Of a stretch of DNA of 60,000 nucleotides, positions 47,641 to 56,969 are shown piece by piece. Origin of the DNA: Owenia fusiformis. Lineage: Eukaryota; Annelida; Polychaeta; Sabellida; Oweniidae. The stretch covers positions 13,282,347-13,342,346 of the forward strand of contig CAIIXF020000009.1 in assembly GCA_903813345.2 (NCBI GenBank). Direction: 5' to 3'. The translations under genes and the position numbers were made by a program. The number at the start of each line of letters is the position of its first letter. Positions within the stretch are counted from its first letter, which is position 1. The notes beneath the pieces were generated by a model. It saw only the letters and a program-made list of their open reading frames with translations, was not told the DNA's origin and searched no databases.

Positions 47641-47647
47641 GTATTTT

Positions 47648-47830
47648 TTAAGTAACTACCAGAGATTTAACTAAAAACATTTAATTATCATAAGTAAGTA
47701 CCAGAGATTTAACTAAAAAACATTTAATTATCAAAAATAAGTAACAGAGATTTAACTAAAAACATTTAATTATCATAATTTAGTACCAGAGATTTAACTA
47801 AAAACATTTAATTGTCATAAGTAAGTACCT
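47648..47830. repeat. Tandem repeat, about 42 bp x 4, upstream of TLR-D
   Basis: Four units of 'agtaccagagatttaactaaaaacatttaattatcata', about 180-360 bp upstream of the TLR-D start codon. Each unit contains TTTAATTATCATAA/AAACATTTAATTA. It lies in the expected promoter region, but any regulatory role is untested. Confidence 0.85.
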
Positions 47831-48014
47831 TTGGTAATTAAAAAATACTGAGGAGGAATCAAAGTAAATGTTGACAAACTATATCAATTATACGAAATAC
47901 ACAGCAAAACAAGGAATGTGAATGAAATTGGGCACACACAAAAGATCAAGAAGCAACAAATACAGAAATAGTATATCATAGTTTTCATAAACATCTACAA
48001 ACTATCTTTCAAAA

Positions 48015-50390
48015 ATGAAGATGCAGTTTTTTATTGTAGCTGTTGTATGTACATGTATGTTCATAAACTATGCGTTGTCTGATAGCACCACAGAATGTGA
48101 TGTCAAGGACGGTAATTATGGCGTGTTGAAAATAAGTTGTCCACCTGGAACAGACATCAACACAGTTAACACTGGACAAATTAATATTGAGAACATACAT
48201 ACTTTGGATGTCACACATAACAATCTAACAAGCATCCCTTTATGGATTTGTGAATTCAGGAGCTTAACGAATCTGGATCTATCTTACAATAGCATAGTTG
48301 AGATCCCCAAAGATATATTCAGATGTGGATCAAACTTCAGAAGTTTAGAAACTATTGATTTGAGCTTTAACAAAATACGAAAGCTTCAAGCTGGTGTTTT
48401 TGACAACCTAATGATGCTAAACACACTTTACATGAATAACAATGATATGGAAATGATCGAAAAAGACATGTTCTCTGACAGGCTCAGCTTCAAATATATA
48501 GACTGGAGCTATAATAAACTTACATCCATCGACTCAAAGTTTATTCAACTCTTACTCATGAGTCCTTCATATGTAATCAAAGTGTTTGACTTTTCTCACA
48601 ACGAAATCTACAAATTTGATAACACTGGATTTAGAGTTGATTTTAAAAGACAGCATATTTCTTACTTAAATTTGCAGCACAACAAATTCAAGTATATAAA
48701 CGTTGACATAGTCAAAGCAATTTTTAACATTACTGATATAACAGAGTTGAAAACCTTATTTAGCCTCGATGGATTCCTGTATATTGACATTTCTAATAAT
48801 CCAATCATGTGTGACTGTAATATGTACGAAATCAAACAGTTTCTAAATGAGTTGATTTTATTTCCATCCACCCCAGACATATTCAAATCTTGGGTGGAGC
48901 AATCAATAACTTGTATGTACCCTGCTGATGTCAAAGGAAAGCCAATTACAAAATTAGATGGCACTCAGTTGATATGTAACATTACAGAAAAATGCCCAGA
49001 AAAATGTACCTGTATGCGTAAACCAGAGATGAAGCGCCTAGAAGTAAACTGTAGTAGCCAGAGTCTTGAGGAATTACCGAACAGTCTTCCATTAAATCAA
49101 AATGACAATAGCGAGTTGATCAACCTGGATATGTCAGGTAATTTACTCAGCGAAATTAAAAATCGGAGCTATCTACCTAATCTTGGGACATTTGATGTAA
49201 GTGGTAACAGATTGAATACAATTGAAGATGAAGCCTTGGACAATTTAAATGCCATCCAGAAATGGTACCTCCATGATAATCAATTTTCAACACTTCCAAG
49301 CAAAATGAAAGATATGCCTTTCCCAATTCTTTCTAATTTGACCTTACATGGAAATCATCTGGTGTGCAACTGCTCCACAATGTGGTTGAAACCTTGGCTC
49401 TGGGCCTTAAAAGAAGATAAACGCCTCCATAAACCAAGAATGATAACATGTGGTGAGACAGGGGACATAATTATAGAACATGATTTTAATGAAGCCATCT
49501 GTTATATTAACTGGGGACTTATTGTTGGACTACCAATGCTATGTCTGACTCTTGTCACCATGGGTCTCATTACATTGTATCGCTTCAGAAACATTATTGT
49601 GTTGTTCATCAGAAAAAGGCGTGAATACAAAGAAATTCCAGGAGGAAAAGAATATGATGTTTTTGTCGGTTATGTAACTCAAGATGTTATGTGGATCCGG
49701 AATGTTCTTATACCCCTCCTGGAGCCAAAATACAAACTCTGTATACACAACAGGGATTTTGAAGTTGGAAAACCGATAGTGGACAATATTGCGAACAGTA
49801 TTGGGAAAAGTCAACGATCAATAATGGTTCTATCGCCTCGATTCTTGGAGAGTGGATGGTGCAAGGAAGAGTTTCTGATTGCGCATAGACAATACATGTT
49901 GAATCCCAGCCAGGTGTTGATCCCTATACTGCTACCCGACTTTGACACAACCCAAGAAATGCCAAGCCATGTGAAATGCTATCTGCAGGCTCACACTTAC
50001 CTGAAATGTGACGATCCATGGTTTGATAAGAAGATCAAAGACCGAATGCCAAAAACTAGTATTATTGAATATAAAGAGGAGATGAACAATCAAAGACATC
50101 TTGCAGTCAAGATTGACAATAATGATGACATCAAAGAGCTGAATGATGCCATCCCTGATGCCATACGTGTGTCAACCATATCAAATGGCACAGTTATACC
50201 AAACATTCTGAATGGTCATATTCCAAATGAAAAGCCACAGAATGGACATGTAGAAAATGGACACATCAAGCATATCGAAGGTGCTCCAAATGAACATACC
50301 AATGATGAGAATATCAAAAATAATCGGGAAAATATCCAATATGAAAATGTTGTGTATGAGATAGATCCAGAAGACATTAATGTTGTATGA
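48015..50390 (+). CDS. TLR-D: multiple-cysteine-cluster Toll-like receptor, intact, intronless
   Basis: An open frame of 791 residues. Order: signal peptide (about 1-22), leucine-rich repeats, cap 1 (NPIMCDCNMYEIK), cap 2 (CPEKCTCMRKPEM), repeats, cap 3 (NHLVCNCSTMWLKPW), membrane helix (about 500-522), TIR from about residue 546 and an NGH-rich tail ending QYENVVYEIDPEDINVV. Box 2 is CIHNRDFEVG. It is the inverted paralogue of TLR-C. The N-terminal ~320 residues differ at a large fraction of positions, whereas from the second cap (about 48960) to about 100 bp beyond the stop the two are almost the same. It lies 3.8 kb downstream of the last SEL1L3 exon on the same strand, head-to-tail with TLR-E. 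Confidence 0.97.
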   Translation: MKMQFFIVAVVCTCMFINYALSDSTTECDVKDGNYGVLKISCPPGTDINTVNTGQINIENIHTLDVTHNNLTSIPLWICEFRSLTNLDLSYNSIVEIPKDIFRCGSNFRSLETIDLSFNKIRKLQAGVFDNLMMLNTLYMNNNDMEMIEKDMFSDRLSFKYIDWSYNKLTSIDSKFIQLLLMSPSYVIKVFDFSHNEIYKFDNTGFRVDFKRQHISYLNLQHNKFKYINVDIVKAIFNITDITELKTLFSLDGFLYIDISNNPIMCDCNMYEIKQFLNELILFPSTPDIFKSWVEQSITCMYPADVKGKPITKLDGTQLICNITEKCPEKCTCMRKPEMKRLEVNCSSQSLEELPNSLPLNQNDNSELINLDMSGNLLSEIKNRSYLPNLGTFDVSGNRLNTIEDEALDNLNAIQKWYLHDNQFSTLPSKMKDMPFPILSNLTLHGNHLVCNCSTMWLKPWLWALKEDKRLHKPRMITCGETGDIIIEHDFNEAICYINWGLIVGLPMLCLTLVTMGLITLYRFRNIIVLFIRKRREYKEIPGGKEYDVFVGYVTQDVMWIRNVLIPLLEPKYKLCIHNRDFEVGKPIVDNIANSIGKSQRSIMVLSPRFLESGWCKEEFLIAHRQYMLNPSQVLIPILLPDFDTTQEMPSHVKCYLQAHTYLKCDDPWFDKKIKDRMPKTSIIEYKEEMNNQRHLAVKIDNNDDIKELNDAIPDAIRVSTISNGTVIPNILNGHIPNEKPQNGHVENGHIKHIEGAPNEHTNDENIKNNRENIQYENVVYEIDPEDINVV

Positions 50391-50489
50391 AATATGGTAT
50401 TGTGAAATATGTTAACTGATTAAGTTTGGCAGTTTTCACAAATGTCATTTACTTTTAAATATCATCAGTATGCACACATTTCAAGTATA

Positions 50490-50830
50490 CAAGTACAACA
50501 TACTATGGGAGTACAAGTTCTGCTCCAAAACTGGTTGTGAAAATGCTTGCTTATTTATCAATTTTTTGCTGTAACTTGTGAAGTGAAGCGATTTTGTTCA
50601 TACAGGGACAGGGAAACCAGAACATTCAAACATCTGTCTAATCTAAACCCCTCTCAATGTGAACACTTTTTGGTCCCAATTATGTTATCTCCCATTGACT
50701 CACATGTTTATAAATCCTTGAAATGTGAACACTTGCGCTAATTCAAACACTTTTGGACATTTCCAGAGGCGTTCGGATTAGATTGTATGTAAATATTTGA
50801 CAGTATGACACATTGTCTTATGACAATTTG
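50490..50830. repeat. Nested dispersed repeats downstream of TLR-D
   Basis: A fragment of the AATGGCCGCC family ('tatgggagtacaagttctgctc', 'gaagcgattttgttcata', then 'cattgtcttatgacaatttgg' at about 50810) is interrupted at about 50605-50790 by a GTGTTC-family copy (AATGTGAACACTTTTTGGTC). It starts exactly where TLR-D/TLR-C 3' homology ends. Confidence 0.7.
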
Positions 50831-51109
50831 GTTAGTAAAGTATTTAGTTAAGATATGAATATGAGGTTTTTGGATTTTAAGAAAATATATTTATCATTAT
50901 ATATTATAAGGAATAATTTGTTCTCTAAAGAACATGTAACATGAGTGTATAAAGCACAACCAGCAAACATTTTTGCAGAATTAGTTTTAGAATTCAACAT
51001 TATATTTTGCCTACTCTATGCTTTTAAGATGCAGATAATGTCTTTGTATATATGTAGTTTAGTCAATCTTCATTGTATTATTGTATTGTATGGTATAGTA
51101 TTGTATTAT

Positions 51110-51370
51110 ATTGTATCCATTGACAGTCAGTTGACAAAATATTTTTCCAAAAATTGTAATTTTTTCTTTTACAAATATATTTTTGAATATGCTAAACTTT
51201 TAAAATAAAGTAACATTGTCGACCTATCTAGATTGAAGTTTTTTCTTGTTTTTGATAATTATTTTCAATTGGATTTATGAGTTTTCTGCAGGGTAGGATG
51301 TATGTTATGCATTGGTGTAAATTATTGCTTTACATTAGATGTGCGTCACAACTAAAATTTTATTTAAAAT
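51110..51370. repeat. Dispersed repeat matching 720-866 plus 2580-2670
   Basis: It shares GACAAAATATTTTTCCAAAA-like text and ATGCATTGGTGTAAATTATT with the window's left end, without the mariner found there. Confidence 0.6.
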
Positions 51371-51429
51371 TAATTCACAATTTCTCGAATAGACCTACAA
51401 AATCAACTTATTGAAATTGAAATTGAAAA

Positions 51430-51880
51430 GTTTCACAAACAACATTTTAATAACATTGAGGAAGACTATAAACCAAAGTGATTTAAAGTTTGTGTTAGGC
51501 CTTTAACAGCTAGAGTTTTTGCTAATGGCTAAAAATCAGCCCAATCTAAATTAACTCAAGGTGTCCCTCAAGGAACAAATCTTGGTTTCATTTATCATTC
51601 CTTTTGAAAAAAAAGCTGAACATTTCAAATGATGAGGAGAATTCATTTTCCTATTAGATGTCAAGATTTCATAGAAACTTGAAACTTACTGAGACATTTA
51701 GATGGCATACTCAAAATGACCTCCATTATGATTGGTGCAGAGCTAAGTACGCTGGTGGATGTTGGAAAAAATCAAAGGGCTTCATTTATTTTCACTTAAT
51801 CTGTTCATTATGGAAAGGGTTGAAATATGTGGGATGCGAAAAGTCAATAGAATTAATTTGTAATAAAACTTTCAGCTGTT
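51430..51880 (+). mobile_element. Reverse-transcriptase relic of a LINE
   Basis: About 51495-51600 reads ARVFANG then KLTQGVPQGTNLGFI, the conserved RT segment that normally continues GPLLF. Stops and shifts interrupt it. No ends are recognisable. It lies between TLR-D and TLR-E. Confidence 0.65.
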
Positions 51881-52322
51881 TATGATAACAATTATGACAC
51901 CTTGAAACCAAACGAGGTAACAATATCTTCACCTAAATGCTACTGTAAAGATGTACAAACAAGGTAGTCATGATCATCATTTTGGGTTCTTGGTATTGAG
52001 GATATTCTTGTTTGATCACTCAAAGTTTTGTCAAGATTGTCTACTTAACTGTGATGAATCATTTCTTATGCATTGCTGATACTGAAAAGTAGATATTGAT
52101 GCACTATTGTTAACTGGAGTTAGACAATTTTTGACTATTTAAGCTTCCTGGTGTACCAAATAAGTCTCAATAAAGTTCATTTACTTCTTCAGCCACTTAC
52201 TTAGTACTTACATTTTGATTATCAAATGTTTAACAGAGGAGTCCAAGTTATTGTCAAATATTAGAAATGATGCTTAGCGAGACAGAACAAAGATTGGTAC
52301 ACAGCAAATATTACAAATAAAG

Positions 52323-54050
52323 ATGGGACGTTTCAGAGTACTCCTCGCTTGTTTGATTACATTTGAGGTCATAAAATCTCAATACTTTGACAAGCAATGT
52401 CAATGCAGATTTCAACTCTATGACAGTTCTTGGATAAGATGTGATGAACATGTAACAACTTTACAAAATATGGTCAAACGCATGCAGAACAATAATTGCA
52501 AAGAAGTAACAATTTTACCAAATATGGTCAAACGCATGGAGTATAATCATTGCAATCTTACAATTCTACCCAGGGAATTGTGTTTATACTGTCACCTAAA
52601 TGAATTTGACCTTCGCTATAACAATATTTACATCAAAAATGATTCAATTACATGTTTTGGATCATTGAGGTATTTAAACATGGCTTATAATAACTTAAAA
52701 ATTCTGCCAGGTGGATTCCTAAATAGATTGAACAGAGAGAGGAATTCCTTCAGTGTAGAAAACAACCTAAAACTTAACTTTAGCCATAATAACCTTGTGG
52801 AAGTCGATGCAGTATTTCTGGAAGGAATTTATAATGAATATGATTTTTCTCACAATAAAATTAACAAAATCACAAACATTAATAACGTAACGTTGCGGGA
52901 TTTTGCTCAAGGACGTTACTATACATTTCATCTGACTCATAATAACTTTACCGCTTTTGGAATACAAGAACTGTCCAATATCAACATTGCAAATAAAGCA
53001 GACCTTCATGCATTATTCAATACTCATGGCTTTAAGGATATTAATATCATGTACAATCCATTAGTTTGTGATTGTAGCATGTACAATACATTCACTGTTA
53101 TAAAGCGGATGAAGATTGAAAGCTCAAGGCCATCTATTAGAGTAGAAAGGACACTAAGGTGGATCTCAGACAACTTCAAATGTAAATTTCCAGAATCAGA
53201 CATACTACATAATGTCACTGATCTGTCTGAAAATGATTTCCAATGTAAACTCACAGAAGATTGTCACAAAGCATGTGAATGTCACTATATTCCACATGAA
53301 TCAAATCTTTATGTGGATTGTATAAACAAAGACCTTTATGAACTTCCACAAATAGTGCCTCAGTCATCACAGGAGACATCTATTGTACTAAATGTCAGTA
53401 GTAATCACATACAGACATTGCCAAAAAGGAACTACATCAGCAAAATAAAAGTTTTAGATCTCAGTTATAATGATCTAAATGTTATTGAAATCACAAATAT
53501 TAACGATTTCAGTCAAATTTCTGAGCTTCTTTTACAATACAACAAATTATCTTCGTTACCTAGGAACTGGGAATATACCGTGTCATCTTTAAAGAAATTC
53601 TGTCTCCATGGTAACCATTTTAAATGTGATTGCTCAAGTTTGTGGATGGAAAAATGGATTCTTCAAAGAGAAAAATCCATTGACTTTTGTGGGAATAATA
53701 TTGTCTGTAAAGATGGATCACCTATAACCAATCAAAGAATAAGCAAAACAGTCTGCTTAATAGACTGGAAACTACTCGTAGGGATGTGTTGCCTTGTTGT
53801 CTTAGTAACAGTTACTGCAATCGTCACCTTATGTTATTTCAAACCTGTGATCATTTTATTGATCAGAAAAAAGAAATCATACACAGTAGATATAGGGACA
53901 AAAAACAGTGATGCTTTTGTATGTTTTGACATGAATGACTTTGAATGGGTGGATGAGCATATAATTAAGCAACTGGAACCAAAATTCAAACTATGTATTC
54001 CACCCTATGCAGACAGAGCCTGTGGGAAATATTGGGTGCGGCGCAAATGA
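52323..54050 (+). CDS. TLR-E exon 1, truncated by a transposon: receptor without a complete TIR
   Basis: As it stands the frame gives 575 residues. It has a signal peptide (about 1-19), N-terminal cysteines (CQCRF), repeats, cap 1 (NPLVCDCSMYNTF), cap 2 (CHKACECHYIPHES), repeats, cap 3 (NHFKCDCSSLWMEKW), a membrane helix and TIR box 1 (DAFVCFDMND). After KFKLCIP the reading enters a foldback transposon, adds about 14 foreign residues (YADRACGKYWVRRK) and stops at 54048-54050, losing box 2 onward. Compared with TLR-B there is an 18-residue tandem duplication near residues 43-78 (54-bp repeat 52452-52505 / 52506-52559), and about one leucine-rich repeat is missing after residue 115. If expressed it could be a signalling-dead decoy; it may equally be a pseudogene. 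Confidence 0.93.
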   Translation: MGRFRVLLACLITFEVIKSQYFDKQCQCRFQLYDSSWIRCDEHVTTLQNMVKRMQNNNCKEVTILPNMVKRMEYNHCNLTILPRELCLYCHLNEFDLRYNNIYIKNDSITCFGSLRYLNMAYNNLKILPGGFLNRLNRERNSFSVENNLKLNFSHNNLVEVDAVFLEGIYNEYDFSHNKINKITNINNVTLRDFAQGRYYTFHLTHNNFTAFGIQELSNINIANKADLHALFNTHGFKDINIMYNPLVCDCSMYNTFTVIKRMKIESSRPSIRVERTLRWISDNFKCKFPESDILHNVTDLSENDFQCKLTEDCHKACECHYIPHESNLYVDCINKDLYELPQIVPQSSQETSIVLNVSSNHIQTLPKRNYISKIKVLDLSYNDLNVIEITNINDFSQISELLLQYNKLSSLPRNWEYTVSSLKKFCLHGNHFKCDCSSLWMEKWILQREKSIDFCGNNIVCKDGSPITNQRISKTVCLIDWKLLVGMCCLVVLVTVTAIVTLCYFKPVIILLIRKKKSYTVDIGTKNSDAFVCFDMNDFEWVDEHIIKQLEPKFKLCIPPYADRACGKYWVRRK

Positions 54051-54848
54051 GCGGAGGGTGCGGAGCTAACGGTCATTTTTGAATTTAAAATTTGGATATT
54101 TCTGAAACTAAGCCGTTTTGGGACTTCAAATATACTAAGATATGTGTATTTGACACCAAATATCAATAAAATTGTGAAAATAGTAGTGCAATTCATTTTA
54201 TAGCGACGCAGTATGCCTTAAACATTTCCCAGACCTATATATTTTGAGACTATCCTTATAATACTGCGTCCCCGGCATTCATAAAAAATGGTGTTCAAGA
54301 TACACTACCCATGCAAATTATTTTTGCATCTTGGAAGCCAGGCAGTATCTGTGTGATTTTATAAAAATTCGGAAATGTTCTTCAGATATGAGCCCCTCTA
54401 AATATTGGGTGCGGAGCTACGTTTATGGAGCTGCTCCGCACCCAATATTTAGAGGGGCTCATATCTGAAGAACATTTCCGAATTTATATAAAATCACACA
54501 GATACTGCCTGGCTTCCAAGATGCAAAAATAATTTGTATAGATAGTGCACCTTGAACACCATTTTTTATGAATGCTGGGGACTCAGTATTAAAAGGATAA
54601 TTTCAAAATATATAGGTCTGGGAAAGGTTTAAGGCACACTGCGTCGCTATAGAATGAATTGCGCTACTATTTTCACAATTGTATTGATATTTGGTGTCAA
54701 ATACACATATCTTGGTATATTTGAAGTCCCAAAACGGCTTAGTTTCAGAAATATCCCAAATTTAAATTCAAAAATAACCGTTAGCTCCGCACCCTCCGCT
54801 CATTTGCTCCGCACCCAATATTTCCCACAGGCTCTGTCTGCATAGGGT
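54002..54848. mobile_element. 847-bp foldback transposon inserted in TLR-E
   Basis: The whole element is one large inverted repeat with arms of about 400 bp meeting near 54425. It opens ACCCTATGCAGACAGAGCCT and closes AGGCTCTGTCTGCATAGGGT. The 7-bp host sequence GTATTCC flanks it on both sides (53995-54001, 54849-54855). TLR-B shows the empty site: TGTATTCCAGAAAGAGAC without interruption. The arms are nearly identical, so insertion was probably recent. No coding capacity. The superfamily is uncertain; 7-8 bp duplications fit hAT- or P-like mobilisation. Confidence 0.95.
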
Positions 54849-54875
54849 GTATTCCAGAAAGAGACTTTTTGGCAG
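54849..54875 (+). pseudogene. Severed 3' end of TLR-E exon 1
   Basis: After the foldback the original exon resumes (GTATTCCAGAAAGAGAC) and ends at donor GGCAG|GTGAAT, encoding PERDFLA before the phase-1 intron, as in TLR-B. Frame and donor are preserved. Confidence 0.9.
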
Positions 54876-55099
54876 GTGAATGTATTTGTCAATTATTATA
54901 ATTATAATTTTTTTCTTTTTGGTAAATTCTACGCAGCTTCCATGTTTAAGCAGATGTCTCATTATTTCTTCAGATGATAGATTTAGGATTGCAAAGATTT
55001 CTTTCAATGTCTAATGTTATTTATCCATTGCCCATAATGATTATAGCGATTAATTTCACTTTAATGACTCCTAGTTTCTACCCTATTTGTCATACCTTC

Positions 55100-55655
55100 A
55101 CATTCACCCGGGGGCTCACATGTAGAAAATTCGGCGGGGGTCCTAGGCTGAACCCTCAGATATCAATATATTCCTATACCAATTTTTCAAATTCAGATGT
55201 GTTCCCATACCAACCAATAAAATGCCCAAAAGCCATACCAGATGTTCAAATATAAGACCAATGCCATACCAAACGTCTAAATATATGACCAATGTCATAC
55301 CAATGCTGATTGAAAGTAGAATGTTCTCGAGAAAAAAGCTTTTTAATTGAAGAAGGTCCCAAAAAGGCGATATTTGAGGAAAACGTTCCAAAACAACCTC
55401 AAATTAAATATATGTGTAACTGCTAGACCAATGCCATACCACAAGTGTGAGGTAACATATTTTCCACGACCATTCTCATACCAGAAAGTGGAAAAATCTG
55501 ACCATTGCCATACCTCAAAAGTCATAATGTGTGGACATTCTCATACCAGATACTAAAATTTGGGTCCATTGCCATACCAAATGTCAAAAAGGTGCCCCAT
55601 GTGCGCCGAGGATCCCCGTCAAGGTTTATATTATACGTGAACCCCCGGGCACATT
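55100..55655. mobile_element. CCCGGGGG-ended element with repeated ATGCCATACCA
   Basis: The left end ATTCACCCGGGGGCTCACAT pairs with the right end TACGTGAACCCCCGGGCAC. Between them TGCCATACCA or TCATACCA recurs about ten times with irregular spacing. It lies in the TLR-E intron. Non-coding. Confidence 0.7.
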
Positions 55656-55904
55656 AATAACCTTTATTCTTATCTTATGTTCTATGGAATCATTTATATT
55701 CCGTGTTAAATGTCAAAAAACACAGTGTCACAGAATGGATCACCTGGATTGGGTGTAAAAAGGTTTTCATTCGGAGGCTATCACAAAAAGCTGAGTCGTG
55801 TGTACTCCTTGCCTTTGTCTTTTTAATATTTCCAAAAATAGTCCAAGAAAGTTATTTCTCCCGACAGGTGGATGCCTTTTGGTATTTTTATTTGTTGTCG
55901 GAAG

Positions 55905-55955
55905 TTCAACTCGAACACACGCAACTATTATTCTGTCTCACCATTTACTGTTGGC
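55905..55955 (+). pseudogene. Degenerate partial copy of TLR exon 2 in the TLR-E intron
   Basis: TCGAACACACGCAACTATTA and TTCTGTCTCACCATTT resemble the exon 2 text at 56004-56055 (TCGAACACACACAAAGG ... ATTCTGTCTCGCCATTT). It sits just upstream of the true exon 2 acceptor and looks like a relic of a duplicated exon. Confidence 0.5.
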
Positions 55956-55980
55956 ATATTTTATTTTGTACATTTTTCAG

Positions 55981-56315
55981 GAGACATCTTGGTGGATGTA
56001 ATCACAGAAAGCATCGAACACACACAAAGGACAATCATGATTCTGTCTCGCCATTTCCTCGAAAGCTTGGAGTGTGTGAACCAATTCAAGTTGGCTCACA
56101 AACAGTACATGCTTCATCCAGATCAAATACTGATTCCCATTCTGATGGATGATTTCCCTCTTAATGGAACATTGCCCAAATTTATGTCATGCTACCTACA
56201 GGCGCATACATATTTGGAAAGTTCAGACGCCTGGTTTAAAAAGAAGTTAGACTTGCAGATGCCAAAGATGAGTGTAAATCAAAGAGATAATGTTGAAACA
56301 GTTGAACAGGTTTAA
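55981..56315 (+). pseudogene. TLR-E exon 2: second half of the TIR, cut off from exon 1
   Basis: The acceptor is CATTTTTCAG, then GAGACATCTTGGTGG. The frame stays open to TAA at 56313-56315: DILVDVITESIEHTQRTIMI, HPDQILIPILMDDFP, YLQAHTYLESSDAWFKKKL. Nucleotide identity to TLR-B exon 2 is very high. The exon itself is undamaged and is only unreachable because exon 1 now terminates in the foldback insertion. The intron is 54876-55980. Confidence 0.9.
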
Positions 56316-56344
56316 AATCACACCACGACATTATTGATTAAAGA

Positions 56345-56425
56345 CTTGTTTATTATCCAAACGAACGAAGTTCGGTAGGGATATAGTGAAGCCCTCCGTT
56401 CGTCCGTCCGTCCATCCGTCTAAAA
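56345..56425. repeat. Left end of the AATGGCCGCCATTTT dispersed repeat
   Basis: ACGAACGAAGTTCGGTAGGG, GATATAGTGAAGCCCTCCG and a CCGT run match the start of the copy at 34495; the body is missing. Confidence 0.7.
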
Positions 56426-56960
56426 GTGTAATAACAACAGAAAGTTATAATAATAAATCATACTCAAAATTCCCTGCTGGATAGGCATATAAATTATGTA
56501 AATTGTGTAAAAATTTCAGGTGATTTTCTTTACTCAAGAAAAAGCATTTTTATCAGAACTTCTGGATCAGCCTTTGTACATGATTTGAAAATCTAGATGT
56601 CAATTTTTCCTATAAACACAAAAAAGGAGATCTTCAAACTTCACCCATGAAATGTGAAATTGATTTGTCAAAATAAGAATTTCCCTTTTATAAATGTGTG
56701 ACGATATACTATTCTATTCCCACGCCCGGTGATCGTAAAAAATGAAATGGAGGGGGGTAGCTGATTTTCACTAAAAAAATCAACAAACCTTAAAGATTTA
56801 TTCTTTAAGAGAACGGTTTCAATTGAATCGTTAGGTCTTTTAGGATTTTTTTTTGAACTGATGGGGTTCTAATATATAGGATCTATTAAAAAGGCGCAGC
56901 GTCACCAACGCGCAAATGTCAATCTTTTTGCTATGAATCAAGCAACAACGGTCTACACGA
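56426..56960. other. Non-coding stretch
   Basis: No gene or clear repeat was recognised. Confidence 0.4.
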
Positions 56961-56969
56961 CCTGTAATA

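Noticed and set aside
53995-54861. Splicing out of the foldback in TLR-E using GTATTC as donor and TTCCAG as acceptor
   Set aside because: It would join CTA T to AA AGA, producing an immediate TAA, so it cannot rescue the frame.
55872-55980. Coding extension upstream of TLR-E exon 2
   Set aside because: The open frame there precedes a good acceptor (CATTTTTCAG) whose position matches TLR-B exactly; the upstream part is intron.
55703-56152. Plus-strand 149-codon open frame over the TLR-E intron and exon 2
   Set aside because: Its exon 2 portion is in the wrong frame; the TIR reading frame is that of 55981-56315.
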